64,000 nucleotides of DNA, from assembly GCA_902806355.1 (NCBI GenBank), contig CADCWI010000040.1, positions 1-64,000 on the forward strand. The letters are read 5' to 3'. The notes under the pieces were generated by a model. The model did no database searches and had not been told where the DNA came from. It saw nothing but the letters and a program-made list of their open reading frames with translations. Positions 1-8,334 of this stretch are shown here, piece after piece. Origin of the DNA: an uncultured Thermomicrobiales bacterium. GTDB taxonomy: Bacteria; Chloroflexota; Chloroflexia; Thermomicrobiales; UBA6265. Every line of letters starts with the position of its first letter. The stretch's first letter is position 1. The position numbers were made by a program, and so were the translations under genes.

Positions 1-185
1 CCGCAGTGATGACGGCAAGCCAGGCATGAAGCTGTAGGGAGTCTCGGAATGTCAGTGGATACGATTGGCAATCCAGGTGATGGGAATCAACCACCATGAC
101 TTGGTGGTAGATGACGGCTTGGTCGACACCGTGCCGAAAAGCAGACAGCCGCCACGCCCGCAGCGCAAACAGCCGGGAAGCTCCA

Positions 186-453
186 TGCCGATAAAGCCTA
201 CGACCTCCCCAACGCAGCCGGTTCAGGAAGCGGCGGCGCATTACGATACGCATCGCCCGCAAGGGGGTCGATTCTAGCCAGCGACTGGGCCGCCACCGCT
301 GGGTCATCGAGCGGATCCTCGCCTAGCTCAACCGCTACCGCCGCCTGACCGTCCGCTACGAGCGCCGCGCCGACATCCACCGGGCCTTCCTCAGCCTCGG
401 CTGCTGGCTCATCTGCGTCGATGCCCTACAGCCTGAGGTTTGAAAGGCGCTCT
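186..453 (+). mobile_element. IS5-family transposase C-terminal remnant with right terminal repeat
   Basis: The plus strand carries the end of a DDE transposase in broken frames. It starts with an AYDLP-like segment, then shows GRHRWVIERILA and RADIHRAFL, the conserved C-terminal part of IS5/IS427-type transposases. An in-frame TAG interrupts it near 328, and the stop is at 441-443. Bases 436-453, read in reverse complement, give AGAGCGCCTTTCAAACCT, almost identical to the left end of the second copy at 15423, so this is the right end of the element. The 5' part lies outside the window or is deleted. It cannot make an active enzyme. Confidence 0.7.
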
Positions 454-849
454 AAGCGCAATGCCATCGTCGAGGGAATAGCCCACAATGCTGAGGTCGG
501 TGGTACGCCCCATACCTCAATGTCATGCGTCGGTCGAAGTCGAAGACGACCGGTGGGGTTGGGCGCTCGAGGGTGCGGGCTGGGAGAGCGGCGTGGCGTG
601 GAACATAGAGCCCAACGCCGCAGCGACGCAACAAAGGTGTTTGGTGTGCGGTCCGGCAACCCACGTCAGCTGGCGGTAGGGCGTGCGCTCGGGCGCCGTC
701 GTTTCGCGGGCTCGCTCGGCCGGCGACTGGCCGAAGAGCACGACTGGACGAATGAGTTTGGAGCGGAGGTGCTCGGTGAGGTGGGTCAGCAGCAGCAATT
801 GCTGCCAGTCGTCCGTTGGCGTGCTGCGGCAGCGTCTGGCGTGTGGCAT
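426..849 (-). pseudogene. IS481/rve-type transposase N-terminal remnant
   Basis: Read on the minus strand from about 849, the translation contains DDWQQLLLL, then LIRPVVLFGQ, then AERARETTAPERT. This is the N-terminal helix-turn-helix block I associate with IS481-like integrase-core transposases of Chloroflexota. The frame then runs into unrelated sequence and the integrase core is absent. It directly abuts the IS5 remnant on its left, so one element probably truncated the other. Recognition is from the motif block only. Confidence 0.55.
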
Positions 850-967
850 CTCCCCGGCCCCTTTCCAAAAAGGGGCGCTATGCTACGGTCCTGCCATACC
901 AACTGCAACTCTGTGTCAACCATCATAAGGCGGGGTGTCCACCGAGCAATGGAGCGCGGCACTTCCT

Positions 968-1645
968 CTAGCCGGGCTCGGACGCGAGCAGTGCTCGCGC
1001 GGTGTCGAGGCTAACGCGGCGATAGTGCTCAACCGGACGACCGGTCTCCATGACCTGTTCGCGTCCGTCGCGAAGCGTGGCTTTCTTCTCTCTGTCGAGT
1101 TGCGCTGATTCGTTGATCACTGCCGAGACGTATGCCTCGGTCACCGTATTGCCAGCCGCAGTGACATCGGCGTCCTGCGCCCTCCCATTCGGCGCATACG
1201 CCAGCGCCGACCGCAGCCACCCGCTGGCGAGTGTCGCGCGGCCGAAGCTCGGGTTCCCGGGCCGACCATCGGGTACCAGCAGGCGGGTGATGGCGCGGTC
1301 GTTGATGGCGCGCAGCACGGCTTCCGGCTCGTTGGCGACCACGACCTCCTTATGGCCTGGCCAAATATCGAGCATCGAGTGATTACCATGCTGCTGCCCA
1401 ACGTGGAAGATGAAGTAATCGGGGTAGATGAAGAAATCGTCCCCGCCCGCCCGCTGCATATCGTAGAACGCCGTGATCGTCGCCAGGATCAGGACGCTGG
1501 CGCCGAATGCGCCACCGGGACGGTGGACGACGATGCCAAGCCGGTCACGCGCGTCAAAGCCAAGGAACAGCTCGGGGATGGTGACCTGCTGCCCATCGAG
1601 TTCCACGGTGAATGAGGCGCTGGTCAATTCTCGTGTCGAATGCAT
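968..1645 (-). CDS. hypothetical protein, 225 aa
   Basis: I do not recognise the family. The ATG at 1645 is preceded by GGGAGGGAG at a good distance, which favours it over an upstream start at 1696. The protein is soluble, with no signal peptide or membrane segment. It has a central run DDFFIYPDYFIFHVG, rich in aromatic residues, followed by a histidine-containing stretch and a charged C-terminus. A VVANEPEAVLRAINDRAITRLLV segment suggests an alpha/beta fold with a helix that repeats charge. It stands alone between transposon remnants, so it may be cargo or a displaced chromosomal gene. No function is proposed. Confidence 0.65.
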   Translation of the reverse strand: MHSTRELTSASFTVELDGQQVTIPELFLGFDARDRLGIVVHRPGGAFGASVLILATITAFYDMQRAGGDDFFIYPDYFIFHVGQQHGNHSMLDIWPGHKEVVVANEPEAVLRAINDRAITRLLVPDGRPGNPSFGRATLASGWLRSALAYAPNGRAQDADVTAAGNTVTEAYVSAVINESAQLDREKKATLRDGREQVMETGRPVEHYRRVSLDTARALLASEPG

Positions 1646-1815
1646 GGTGCGCTCCCTCCCGGATACAGCGTCCGGTGACGTATGAAACGATCGCACCGCC
1701 GCGCCGCTCGTCGGCTACTGTCGCGGTCGCGTCGGACTGCGACGGTATCATTCGGTGTGGCCAAGCTCCATTGCCGGAGCCAGTGCTGACCGCAGCACGG
1801 CGTCGAGGACGTCTC

Positions 1816-1949
1816 AGACCGTGTTGCAAAACCTCCCCGGCCCTCGTCTGATGGCGATGCACGGGAAGCGGAATCGGCGTCAAGACGGACCATCGCGGCA
1901 GGGCTGGTGAGGCTCGAGGCGTCGGCCGGAGGGTTTTGAAACACGCTCT
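1816..1949. mobile_element. 134-bp MITE-like element related to the IS5 copies
   Basis: The ends form an imperfect inverted repeat. The left end reads AGACCGTGTTGCAAAACC and the right end, in reverse complement, reads AGAGCGTGTTTCAAAACC. Both share the AGAGCG..TTTCAAAACC pattern with the terminal repeats of the IS5-type copies at 436-453 and 15423-15440. The interior has no gene. It looks like a non-autonomous derivative that the same transposase could have moved. Confidence 0.55.
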
Positions 1950-2049
1950 AAGGTGAAGCGACATCGCGACCGCAACGCCTCCAAACGTGCTTAGGCCACC
2001 TTTGACTCTATCCCAGCCGTGATCCAGCAGCAGAGAGCAGGCAAATCCG

Positions 2050-2331
2050 ATGGCAACGATGTTCAGAATCATTCGTGGAGGCGTTGGTGACAGCGACCAA
2101 CTCGCACAGCAGGCAAACGAGGTCATGGCCGAGATTGAGGCCAGTGGTGGCAAATACGTCGCCTCACACTGGTCGACTGCTGGGCCGACAGGCAGCGGTT
2201 CGCTCAATGCGACGCTGGTGATCGTCTACGAGGCGGGCCCGAGCGACGAGGAAGTCGCAGAAGGCAACGCAGCCCTCGACGCGTACTACCGAAACGAGGG
2301 CCTTTCACCTACTGGCGAGAACCCGGCGTGA
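2050..2331 (+). CDS. small hypothetical protein, 93 aa
   Basis: This is a short acidic protein with no recognised domain. An in-frame ATG at 2059 is an alternative start; the region upstream has only a weak purine stretch. The layout (RIIRGG, a helical segment with NEVMAEIEASGG, a beta-rich middle with TLVIVYEAG, and a charged tail) would fit a small ferredoxin-like or dimeric alpha/beta fold. That is an inference from pattern only. It lies 100 bases beyond the MITE-like element with no obvious operon partner. Confidence 0.55.
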   Translation: MATMFRIIRGGVGDSDQLAQQANEVMAEIEASGGKYVASHWSTAGPTGSGSLNATLVIVYEAGPSDEEVAEGNAALDAYYRNEGLSPTGENPA

Positions 2332-2567
2332 AGCCGCAGTACCCTGTCTCGTAAGCCACCCGCTCGGTGCACCGATCCCGACCCTGCCGTCGTCCCGCTG
2401 GACTTGGAAACGACCAGCATGAGGAGCTTCAGGATCGAGTCGTTTGCGCCGGGCGTTCACCACCTGAAACACGTGGAAGATGCAGGAGCCGACGATGCGG
2501 ACCAGTGTTGCCGGTCGGAGCCAGAACGTAACTCGTGTGATTCTTCGCCTTCGACCGGGAGTCTTCC

Positions 2568-2795
2568 ATGCCTGAGCACCCCACCGAACTTGACCGGGCA
2601 CTGGGACATGAGGGTTTGCCAGCTGGCAACGTCGGGATGCTGCTCCAAGCCGCCGCTCAGGTCCTGGCGGCGTGGGAACGGGCAGGATCATGGCAAGAGT
2701 GGGATGCCTGGAGCCGGAGTGATGCCGGAGCCGAGACCATGGAGGGGCTGGAAGCGGCACTGGAAACGTTCGCACCATCTGAAGGTGAGACGTGA
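2568..2795 (+). CDS. small acidic hypothetical protein, 75 aa
   Basis: The ATG is preceded by GGGAG at about six bases. The product is acidic and mostly helical (LLQAAAQVLAAWERAG, then WSRSDAG and MEGLEAALETF), with three tryptophans. There is no signal peptide and no known motif. It lies just upstream of the first serine-recombinase remnant and may belong to the same decayed island. It could be spurious, but the ribosome site and codon pattern favour a real gene. Confidence 0.5.
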   Translation: MPEHPTELDRALGHEGLPAGNVGMLLQAAAQVLAAWERAGSWQEWDAWSRSDAGAETMEGLEAALETFAPSEGET

Positions 2796-2839
2796 GGTAG
2801 ATACGACCATTAGGAGAACGGGCCACCTGATTGGACTGA

Positions 2840-3334
2840 TCCCGCTGGCGACGTCGAGGTCAGCGTGCGGACGCTGGCAAGCGGCTACTCGGCTTTCTGG
2901 CAGAAGGAGCGAGCGCATGGAAGAACGCGACGCCAGGCGAGTGCAACCCCATAGCGCGGCGACTATTCGCCGAAGCCATAAGAGAAAACAGAACGCTCGT
3001 GGTTTCTCTACCACGAGCGGACCTGCTTCCCTCCTTCCAGGGGGTCGAATGGTGTCTGGGCGAAAGCGACGGGGGTCGGTCCGCTACTAGCATTACGACA
3101 GGTTCGGTTGTTTTCTTGCCTACGCTCGAATCCGACCCTGAAACCGGCGACTTTGATAGCCCCTCGACCCCGCGCGGCACCATCAAGAAACTGACGCTGG
3201 ATCAACGGGTGGACGTGCGACGACTAGCGTCGACCCGATCCCTTCGCGAACTGGCCCTGACCTTCAGCGTCTCACATGAGACGATCCGAGCAATTATTCG
3301 AGAGAATCCCCTGCAGGCGACCTGGGCCGACTAA
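2840..3334 (+). pseudogene. large serine recombinase C-terminal remnant, copy 1
   Basis: An open frame without a proper start encodes the C-terminal part of a large serine recombinase. The segment AWKNATPGECNPIARRLFAE, followed by AIRENRTLVVSLPRADLLPSF, matches the equivalent stretch of the fragment at 16016-16672 (AWRVATPEERNRLARELFTE, VVPRPEVRPFF) and of the complete recombinase at 47676. It ends in a helix-turn-helix, RSLRELALTFSVSHETIR. The catalytic domain, zinc ribbon and coiled coil are missing. A GTG at 2999 could start a 111-residue DNA-binding peptide, but I treat it as a relic. Confidence 0.7.
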
Positions 3335-3429
3335 CAGACTGCTCCAGCACGCCCGGTCGCCCATCGTTCCTGGGCGAGAAGAATTGACCTGACCCCGGAA
3401 ACCGATCCACGGAAAATGAGAATCTTCGA

Positions 3430-3456
3430 CGGGGCCAGCCCTCGGATCAGGCCCCG
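3430..3456 (+). terminator. GC hairpin, possible terminator
   Basis: CGGGGCC and GGCCCCG form a perfect 7-bp stem around a 13-base loop, about 95 bases after the recombinase remnant. There is no T-run, so intrinsic termination is uncertain. Confidence 0.3.
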
Positions 3457-3610
3457 CTGCTATCCCGAATTGAAAAGGAACGCAGGTTCGGCTCTGCTCA
3501 AGAGATATATTTGCCCGTCGAGTGCGGTGGCCGTTGCCAGGGTCTCAACCGCTGGATGGCAGGTGGGTTGGCCCTTGGTCAGAAGGATGTAGCGACAAGG
3601 ATGAGCTGCG

Positions 3611-4984
3611 ATGCCCGAGTCGATGGCTGCCACGGATCAGCCGATGGAATCACGGTTCGACGAACTTCGAGGGTGGTTCGAGGCAAGGATGAGGGAGCTT
3701 GAAATACCTGGTGCCGCCCTAGGGATAGTCCATGGTGATTTCGTCCGGACAGTCGGGCTGGGCGTGGCCAACAGCACGACAGGAATTCCGGTCACGAGTA
3801 CGACGGCATTCCGCGTGGCGTCGCTGACTAAAATCCTGACGGCCAGCGCGCTAGTGGCGGTCGCCAACGAGACAGACCTGCGCCTGGATGCGCCGATCGC
3901 CACCTGGTATCCCGGATTCACTCTGGCCGACCCCAAAATCACAGCCACCGTAACGATAGAGCAACTCCTATCGCATAGTGCTGGCTGGGCCGACACGCCG
4001 TGGCCAGAGGGAGATGCAGCCAGTCTAACCCTCGCGGACGTGACAGGTGACGTCGCATCGTCGGCCCAACTGTGTGCACCGGGTCAGTTGTTCAACTACA
4101 GCAACTCGTCATTCCTGCTGGCGGGACACATCCTCGCAATTGCCACGGGACTCTCCTACGAAGAGGCCATCGCCAGGCTCCTTCTGCAGCCGCTGACCAT
4201 GACGAATTCGGGCTTCAGCCCCACCGATGTCAGCCAGGTCCCCGTCGCTCCCGGGCATATCACTGGAGAGACGAGGCTCGAACCGATTGATCCCTGGCAT
4301 AATCCCGCTGCCTTCAATCCAGCGGGCGGCTTGCTCAGTACGGTCGATGATCTTCTGCGGTTCGTGAGATTCCAGACGGGCACCATGCCCGCAGACATGG
4401 TGCCCCTCAGCGACGCCCAGCGCCTGACCATGCAGGAACCCCACGGCCCGGGCGGCTCATTGGGTCCGACCATCGCCGACGCCATTGGGCTCGGCTGGAT
4501 GCTGACGAACGCAGGGAGTCACCGCGTGGCGATGTCTTTCGGCAGTGACTCTGCTGCAGCCGCTGGCATGGCCATCGTGGCCGACGCGGGTTTCGGCGTC
4601 GCAGTGCTGGCGAATGCGGACCCGGGCCTGCTGCTGGCGACCGAATCCGTGGAACGGGCGCTCGACCTCCTCGTGCGGGCCAAACCAGTGCCCATGACGC
4701 CGGTCGCGCTCACGGCAGACGACCTGCAGGCGCTGGTAGGAACGTATAAGATTCCGGATGATCTCGACTTCGAAGTCAGGATCGACGAGGGCGCGGTGGC
4801 GATTGCCGCTTACGCCGGTGACCAACTGGTTCCCGACCTAAGTGGCCCGGTAACAATGGTTTCTCCTGCCATCGGGTCACTGACGGTGAAGGGCATGCCG
4901 ATCCTGATCGACTTCGTTCGCGACAAGGATGGGACCGTGGGCTGGATTCGCTCGTTTGCCCGTCTCGCGCCGAGAACACGTTGA
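3611..4984 (+). CDS. beta-lactamase-family serine hydrolase, cytoplasmic
   Basis: A 457-residue class C beta-lactamase/DD-peptidase fold protein. The active-site motif SLTK is at residues 71-74 (Ser71 nucleophile, Lys74). The second motif YSN lies in FNYSNSSFLLAGH, and an AGGLLST segment follows as usual in the family. The last 100 residues form a separate beta-rich domain like the lipocalin-type tails of this family. No signal peptide is present, so it probably acts in the cytoplasm as an esterase or amidase rather than in antibiotic resistance. It sits between two recombinase C-terminal remnants, which suggests it arrived as island cargo. The substrate cannot be predicted. Confidence 0.85.
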   Translation: MPESMAATDQPMESRFDELRGWFEARMRELEIPGAALGIVHGDFVRTVGLGVANSTTGIPVTSTTAFRVASLTKILTASALVAVANETDLRLDAPIATWYPGFTLADPKITATVTIEQLLSHSAGWADTPWPEGDAASLTLADVTGDVASSAQLCAPGQLFNYSNSSFLLAGHILAIATGLSYEEAIARLLLQPLTMTNSGFSPTDVSQVPVAPGHITGETRLEPIDPWHNPAAFNPAGGLLSTVDDLLRFVRFQTGTMPADMVPLSDAQRLTMQEPHGPGGSLGPTIADAIGLGWMLTNAGSHRVAMSFGSDSAAAAGMAIVADAGFGVAVLANADPGLLLATESVERALDLLVRAKPVPMTPVALTADDLQALVGTYKIPDDLDFEVRIDEGAVAIAAYAGDQLVPDLSGPVTMVSPAIGSLTVKGMPILIDFVRDKDGTVGWIRSFARLAPRTR

Positions 4985-5154
4985 GACGTCCCTGAAACAC
5001 CCACCATGTCGATCTACAGGAAAAGGTTCCTCTGGTCCCGCATGCCTTTGCACGAGAAGGACTACCACACATGAGAGCGGAAACTGAATCGCCAGCACTA
5101 GAAAGCGCTCGCAATGCATTCAACCTTCTGGTTGAGTGGTCCTGACGAGAGTCT

Positions 5155-5413
5155 AGGGATTGTTTTCTTTGGCATTTCGACGGCCCCGCTGATGTTCCTT
5201 CCCACACTGAAAACCGACCCCGCGACTGGCGATCTTGACAGCGCAGCGCCACTGAAGTGTGTAAGGAAGCTAGCTGCGGACCAACGGTCGAACGTGCTTC
5301 GACCCGCGTCCACGCGATCCCTTCGGGAACTTGCGGCGATCTTCGACGTGTCGCATGAGACGATCCAGTCCGTACTGCGGTCATCGCCTGTCGAAGCTAT
5401 GGCGGCGGACTGA
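5155..5413 (+). pseudogene. serine recombinase C-terminal helix-turn-helix remnant, copy 2
   Basis: The translation (ATG available at 5114) ends with RSLRELAAIFDVSHETI and is homologous to copy 1 over its last 85 residues, including a shared PTL.(S/T)DP.TGD segment and similar final residues (QATWAD versus EAMAAD). The DNA of the two copies aligns but is clearly diverged, so this is not a recent duplication. Only the DNA-binding tail survives. Its stop codon lies exactly where the next gene has lost its 5' part. Confidence 0.65.
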
Positions 5414-5433
5414 CCGTCGACAAGGGCCAGCTC

Positions 5434-6837
5434 ATGGCATCCTTGATCGCCCGCTGGTCGCGCGGCGACACCATGCCGTACGAGGTCCTATCGACATCCC
5501 CATGGGAGCGGCGATCGCTCCGAATCCTCATCCTCGCGGCAGAAGATGATCCGCACGAAGACCTTCGTCCTTGTCTTGACGCCAACGGCGCGAATCTCGA
5601 CGACATCTTCATCCTGGACGGCGTCAGGACCAGTGGTGACGATCTGACGCGCTGGGTGGATGTTGAGCGCCACATGCCCGTGGTCATGGACCTCGTCCAG
5701 CGTGAGCAGATCGACATCGTCTACCTCGATCCGCTCAGCTCGTACATGCGTGGAGTCCAGCGTCAGAGTGCCGGCCATGTCCGGGACACCATCGGTCACC
5801 TGCAACGCCTCATCAATGTCACTGGTGTGACGGTGATAGGGACGCTTCACCTAGGCAAGTCCCAGGATCGGCGCGGCGCGCACCGCATTCTGGGCTCGGT
5901 CGAATTCGTGAATGCCGCCAGGAACGTCCTCGGGGTGGCTGACCTGCCAGACAGTTACCAGCCTGAAGACGTTCGCGACGACGCCAAGCTCGGCCGGCAT
6001 CGCGTGATCGAGGTGCTGAAGAGCAACTCGTCCATCCCGGGCAAGCCGCTGGTCTGGTCGCGGCCGCTCAATGGTTACGTGCACTGGCATGGTGAGAGTC
6101 CTGTCGACTTTGACACCTGCTTCCGCGTGGTCGAGCCAGAGACCCGCCTCGACTCCGCCATGCAATTCCTGCACGACGAACTTGGGGATGCGCCCAAGCC
6201 CAAGCGGGAGGTGGAGGCTGCAGCGCGGAAACGTGGACTCACCGATGCCACGCTGCGCCGGGCGAAGTCCGAGCTGGGTGTTCGGGCAAAAAAGACGAGG
6301 GGCGACAAGGACGGTCCCTGGTTATGGGCCATGCCACGGCAGGATGGAGAAAATGTTCAAACGCGAGAAGGTGTTCACGGTGCGCATGATGAGCCCCTTC
6401 TCCCTGATGATGGCCACCGGGAAGATGCTCATGGTGAGCAGGTTCAGCACCTTCTGATTACTGATCCTGACACCCAACAAAACGGCCATTCCAAGGACGG
6501 TGCTCAGGGCGCTCATGATGAGCGCCTTCTTCCCGACGATGCCGAAGGAGAAGGTGCTCAAGTCAACCACCGTGAACACCTTCTCCCCAATGCGCACCTA
6601 CTCGTCTCCACCGACCCGCCGGTGCCTAATGACGACGACGACCGGTTCGAGGCGGATGTCACCCGGCTCTTGGCACTCGACGATTCCGTGTACGAGGCAC
6701 TTGCGATCGAGTCGGCGAACCTGCCCGATGACGCTCCCGACCTCGACCACCGGCTCCGGGTCTGCAGGAAGGTAGACGAACTGAAGCGGCGGGGGAAGCG
6801 ACCCGCACCCCCCTCTCGAAAACGGGAAACCTATTAA
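5434..6837 (+). CDS. RecA/RepA-like (AAA_25) ATPase, N-terminally truncated
   Basis: A 467-residue protein resembling plasmid RepA-like and AAA_25 ATPases. It has an AAEDDP segment, a Walker B strand IDIVYLDPLSSYM near residue 100, and GTLHLGKS with NAARNVLGV, typical of the RecA-like core. Walker A is missing. Just upstream, in frame, a GGLTVDKGQL segment at 5404-5433 looks like a degenerate P-loop joined to the end of the recombinase remnant. Residues 225-290 may form a winged helix. Residues 305-395 are a low-complexity repeat (GAHDE.LLPDD twice) encoded by the palindromic array at 6348-6585. It precedes the DUF6788-like gene and probably once served replication of a mobile element. It is likely inactive now. 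Confidence 0.75.
   Translation: MASLIARWSRGDTMPYEVLSTSPWERRSLRILILAAEDDPHEDLRPCLDANGANLDDIFILDGVRTSGDDLTRWVDVERHMPVVMDLVQREQIDIVYLDPLSSYMRGVQRQSAGHVRDTIGHLQRLINVTGVTVIGTLHLGKSQDRRGAHRILGSVEFVNAARNVLGVADLPDSYQPEDVRDDAKLGRHRVIEVLKSNSSIPGKPLVWSRPLNGYVHWHGESPVDFDTCFRVVEPETRLDSAMQFLHDELGDAPKPKREVEAAARKRGLTDATLRRAKSELGVRAKKTRGDKDGPWLWAMPRQDGENVQTREGVHGAHDEPLLPDDGHREDAHGEQVQHLLITDPDTQQNGHSKDGAQGAHDERLLPDDAEGEGAQVNHREHLLPNAHLLVSTDPPVPNDDDDRFEADVTRLLALDDSVYEALAIESANLPDDAPDLDHRLRVCRKVDELKRRGKRPAPPSRKRETY
6348..6585. repeat. array of nine 12-bp motifs, mostly paired as palindromes
   Basis: Copies close to AGAAGGTGYTCA occur forward at 6348, 6366, 6420, 6495 and 6549, and reverse at 6390, 6444, 6519 and 6573. 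The last eight form four consecutive imperfect palindromes. The outer pair 6365-6382 and 6568-6585 is a perfect 18-bp inverted repeat. The array lies inside the ATPase coding region. Forward arms encode EGVH-like residues and reverse arms encode E(R/H)LL-like residues. The arrangement resembles iterons or repressor sites of a replication gene. Confidence 0.7.
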
Positions 6838-6971
6838 TGAGTGGCCTTAGCGGTGCCCGGAACCCGGATGTACCAGGGACTGCACACCACCGCAACAGTT
6901 CGACTGGGAACACCACGTCGGTCGAGATGCCGCGTGACGGACAAGTGCTGTCAGTCCGGGGAGCAAGGCTC

Positions 6972-7301
6972 ATGGGGGACATTTCAGTGGATGCACAAAA
7001 CGTCGCGGAAACGCTCCATAAGACGCCGGCGCTGGTCTATTACCGCGTTCGCTGTGGCAAGCCTTCCTGCCACTGTGCCACAGGTGAGCGCCACGGCCCG
7101 TACTGGTTCTTGCACTGGCGAGAGGGAACCGTCCAGCGCCGCCGCTACGTCCGCCAGGCCGATGTGCCGGCGGTGGAGGCGATCATTGCCCGCCGGCGAG
7201 CTGGCGACCGTGCTGCTCGACAGCTCGCCGCCCTGGCAGTGACCGATCTCCGGCGCATCCGCAATCTGGTCCGGGACATCGAGCGGAGGACGCCAGCATG
7301 A
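6972..7301 (+). CDS. DUF6788-like small protein
   Basis: A 109-residue protein with the block YYRVRCGKPSCHCATGERHG followed by GPYWFLHW and a basic C-terminal helix. This is the signature of DUF6788-like proteins found in mobile elements. The C..C.C and histidine cluster could bind a metal. I chose the ATG at 6972 because GGGGAGCAAGG stands just before it. A longer form could start at 6837, overlapping the stop of the upstream ATPase gene. The stop overlaps the next start (ATGA), so the genes are translationally coupled. The function is unknown; the context suggests a role in replication or DNA handling of the element. Confidence 0.75.
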   Translation: MGDISVDAQNVAETLHKTPALVYYRVRCGKPSCHCATGERHGPYWFLHWREGTVQRRRYVRQADVPAVEAIIARRRAGDRAARQLAALAVTDLRRIRNLVRDIERRTPA

Positions 7302-8077
7302 CAGGACCCGGACCGCCGGCGACGATCGTCGCCGAACGAGATCCTCGCGATGATGACGAGCTTGCCGCATCGCGGCGCATCATGGTCCAGCGGATGAGTC
7401 GGCAGATTGCCTGGCTTGCGACCCAGCACGGTCTCTCCCTGGACGTCGTTAAGCAGAACCGCATTCCTCCAGGCCACGGCGAGGACCGGCCGCCGGAGGA
7501 GGTCGGGTGGCTTGACATCGAGGCCGCGTTCAGCAGCCATCCCGAGTCGGGAACAGCACTCTGGCAACGGGTCAAGGACGACGCACGGCGAGAACTCCAA
7601 ACGGGGATTCGCGTCGCGACGAGTCTGGAACGTCCCCTCAACGCGACCCCGTTCGAGCGGGCACAGTATCTGGCCGTCGTCGAGGCGCTCGGCGAGGCCG
7701 TTCGGCCCCGTGATGGCTTGGAACTGCTCCTGGTCCAGCAAATGGCTGCCGCGTACGAGCAGCACCTGCGGTGGCAAACACTCGCGGTGCGGCGGGTCGA
7801 GGAAGACGCCTGGCAAGGCGAGCGGGACCGCCGGCGCGCGTTGGACCGGATGAGCCAACGGGAACGCACGCGAGCCGAGGTGGATGAGGGGTGGATGCCG
7901 CCACGACTCGACCAAGCCGAGGCGATCGAGCAGGCGGTGCTGATGGCGGACCGCTATCAACGCGCATTCCTGCGATTGTTGCGGGCACTGCGGGACCAGC
8001 GCCGGGTGTTCGACGCACTGGTGGTCACTGGCGGACAAGTCAATATCGCAGGACAGCAGATCAACGTGTCGGAATGA
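7298..8077 (+). CDS. uncharacterised helical protein ending in QVNIAGQQINV
   Basis: A 259-residue, mostly helical and highly charged protein without known domain, signal or membrane segment. The ATG overlaps the stop of the upstream gene. A long charged helix (about residues 150-240) with many Arg/Glu/Gln residues is probably a coiled coil. It ends with a short hydrophilic beta-type tail, QVNIAGQQINV. The same tail ends the protein at 27293-27847, which also follows an ATPase and a small basic protein, so the two belong to one family. Residues 25-50 contain a possible helix-turn-helix (MSRQIAWLATQHGLSLDVVK). The tail could be a contact strand for a partner; this is speculation. Confidence 0.75.
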   Translation: MTGPGPPATIVAERDPRDDDELAASRRIMVQRMSRQIAWLATQHGLSLDVVKQNRIPPGHGEDRPPEEVGWLDIEAAFSSHPESGTALWQRVKDDARRELQTGIRVATSLERPLNATPFERAQYLAVVEALGEAVRPRDGLELLLVQQMAAAYEQHLRWQTLAVRRVEEDAWQGERDRRRALDRMSQRERTRAEVDEGWMPPRLDQAEAIEQAVLMADRYQRAFLRLLRALRDQRRVFDALVVTGGQVNIAGQQINVSE

Positions 8078-8166
8078 GGATCGCTGCTCATTGTGGGTGA
8101 CGCGAGGCAGCGCGATCCCGGCGGTGTCCGGGGTGCAGGAAGCCCCAAATTTGCCGTCAAACGAGT

Positions 8167-8203
8167 GATGGGTTATATCGCTCAGCCCATGTCCATGCCC
8201 GCC
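8167..8203 (-). repeat. 37-bp dispersed repeat, copy 1 (inverted)
   Basis: Read on the minus strand, the sequence starts GGCGGGCATGGA and ends GCGATATAACCCATC. By eye, 30 of 37 positions match the copy at 12755-12791 in the opposite orientation. A partial third copy lies at 11912-11940. The pair encloses the AraC, reductase, cupin and kinase genes. Confidence 0.55.
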
Positions 8204-8334
8204 CTACGGGAAGGTCGTCCCCGTAGCGACCCAAGGGTCGACCGCCCTGGCCCTCATCGGCACCCGCTGCGGCTTACGTTCCGTACCGAGCCGCCCGGTG
8301 AGCATCCTGCCCCTGAAGGTCATTTCATCCCGGC

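Noticed and set aside
3430..3456. Second attachment site near the first recombinase relic
   Set aside because: The hairpin superficially resembles the tRNA terminator, but the flanking sequence does not match the 60-bp att-like repeat.
3611..4984. Antibiotic-resistance beta-lactamase
   Set aside because: No signal peptide, and it belongs to the broad class C-like hydrolase group, so resistance cannot be claimed from SxxK and YxN motifs alone.
6348..6585. CRISPR array
   Set aside because: The repeats are 12 bp, alternate in orientation and lie in a coding frame with no spacers of constant length. No other repeat set in the window fits CRISPR, and no cas core genes are present.
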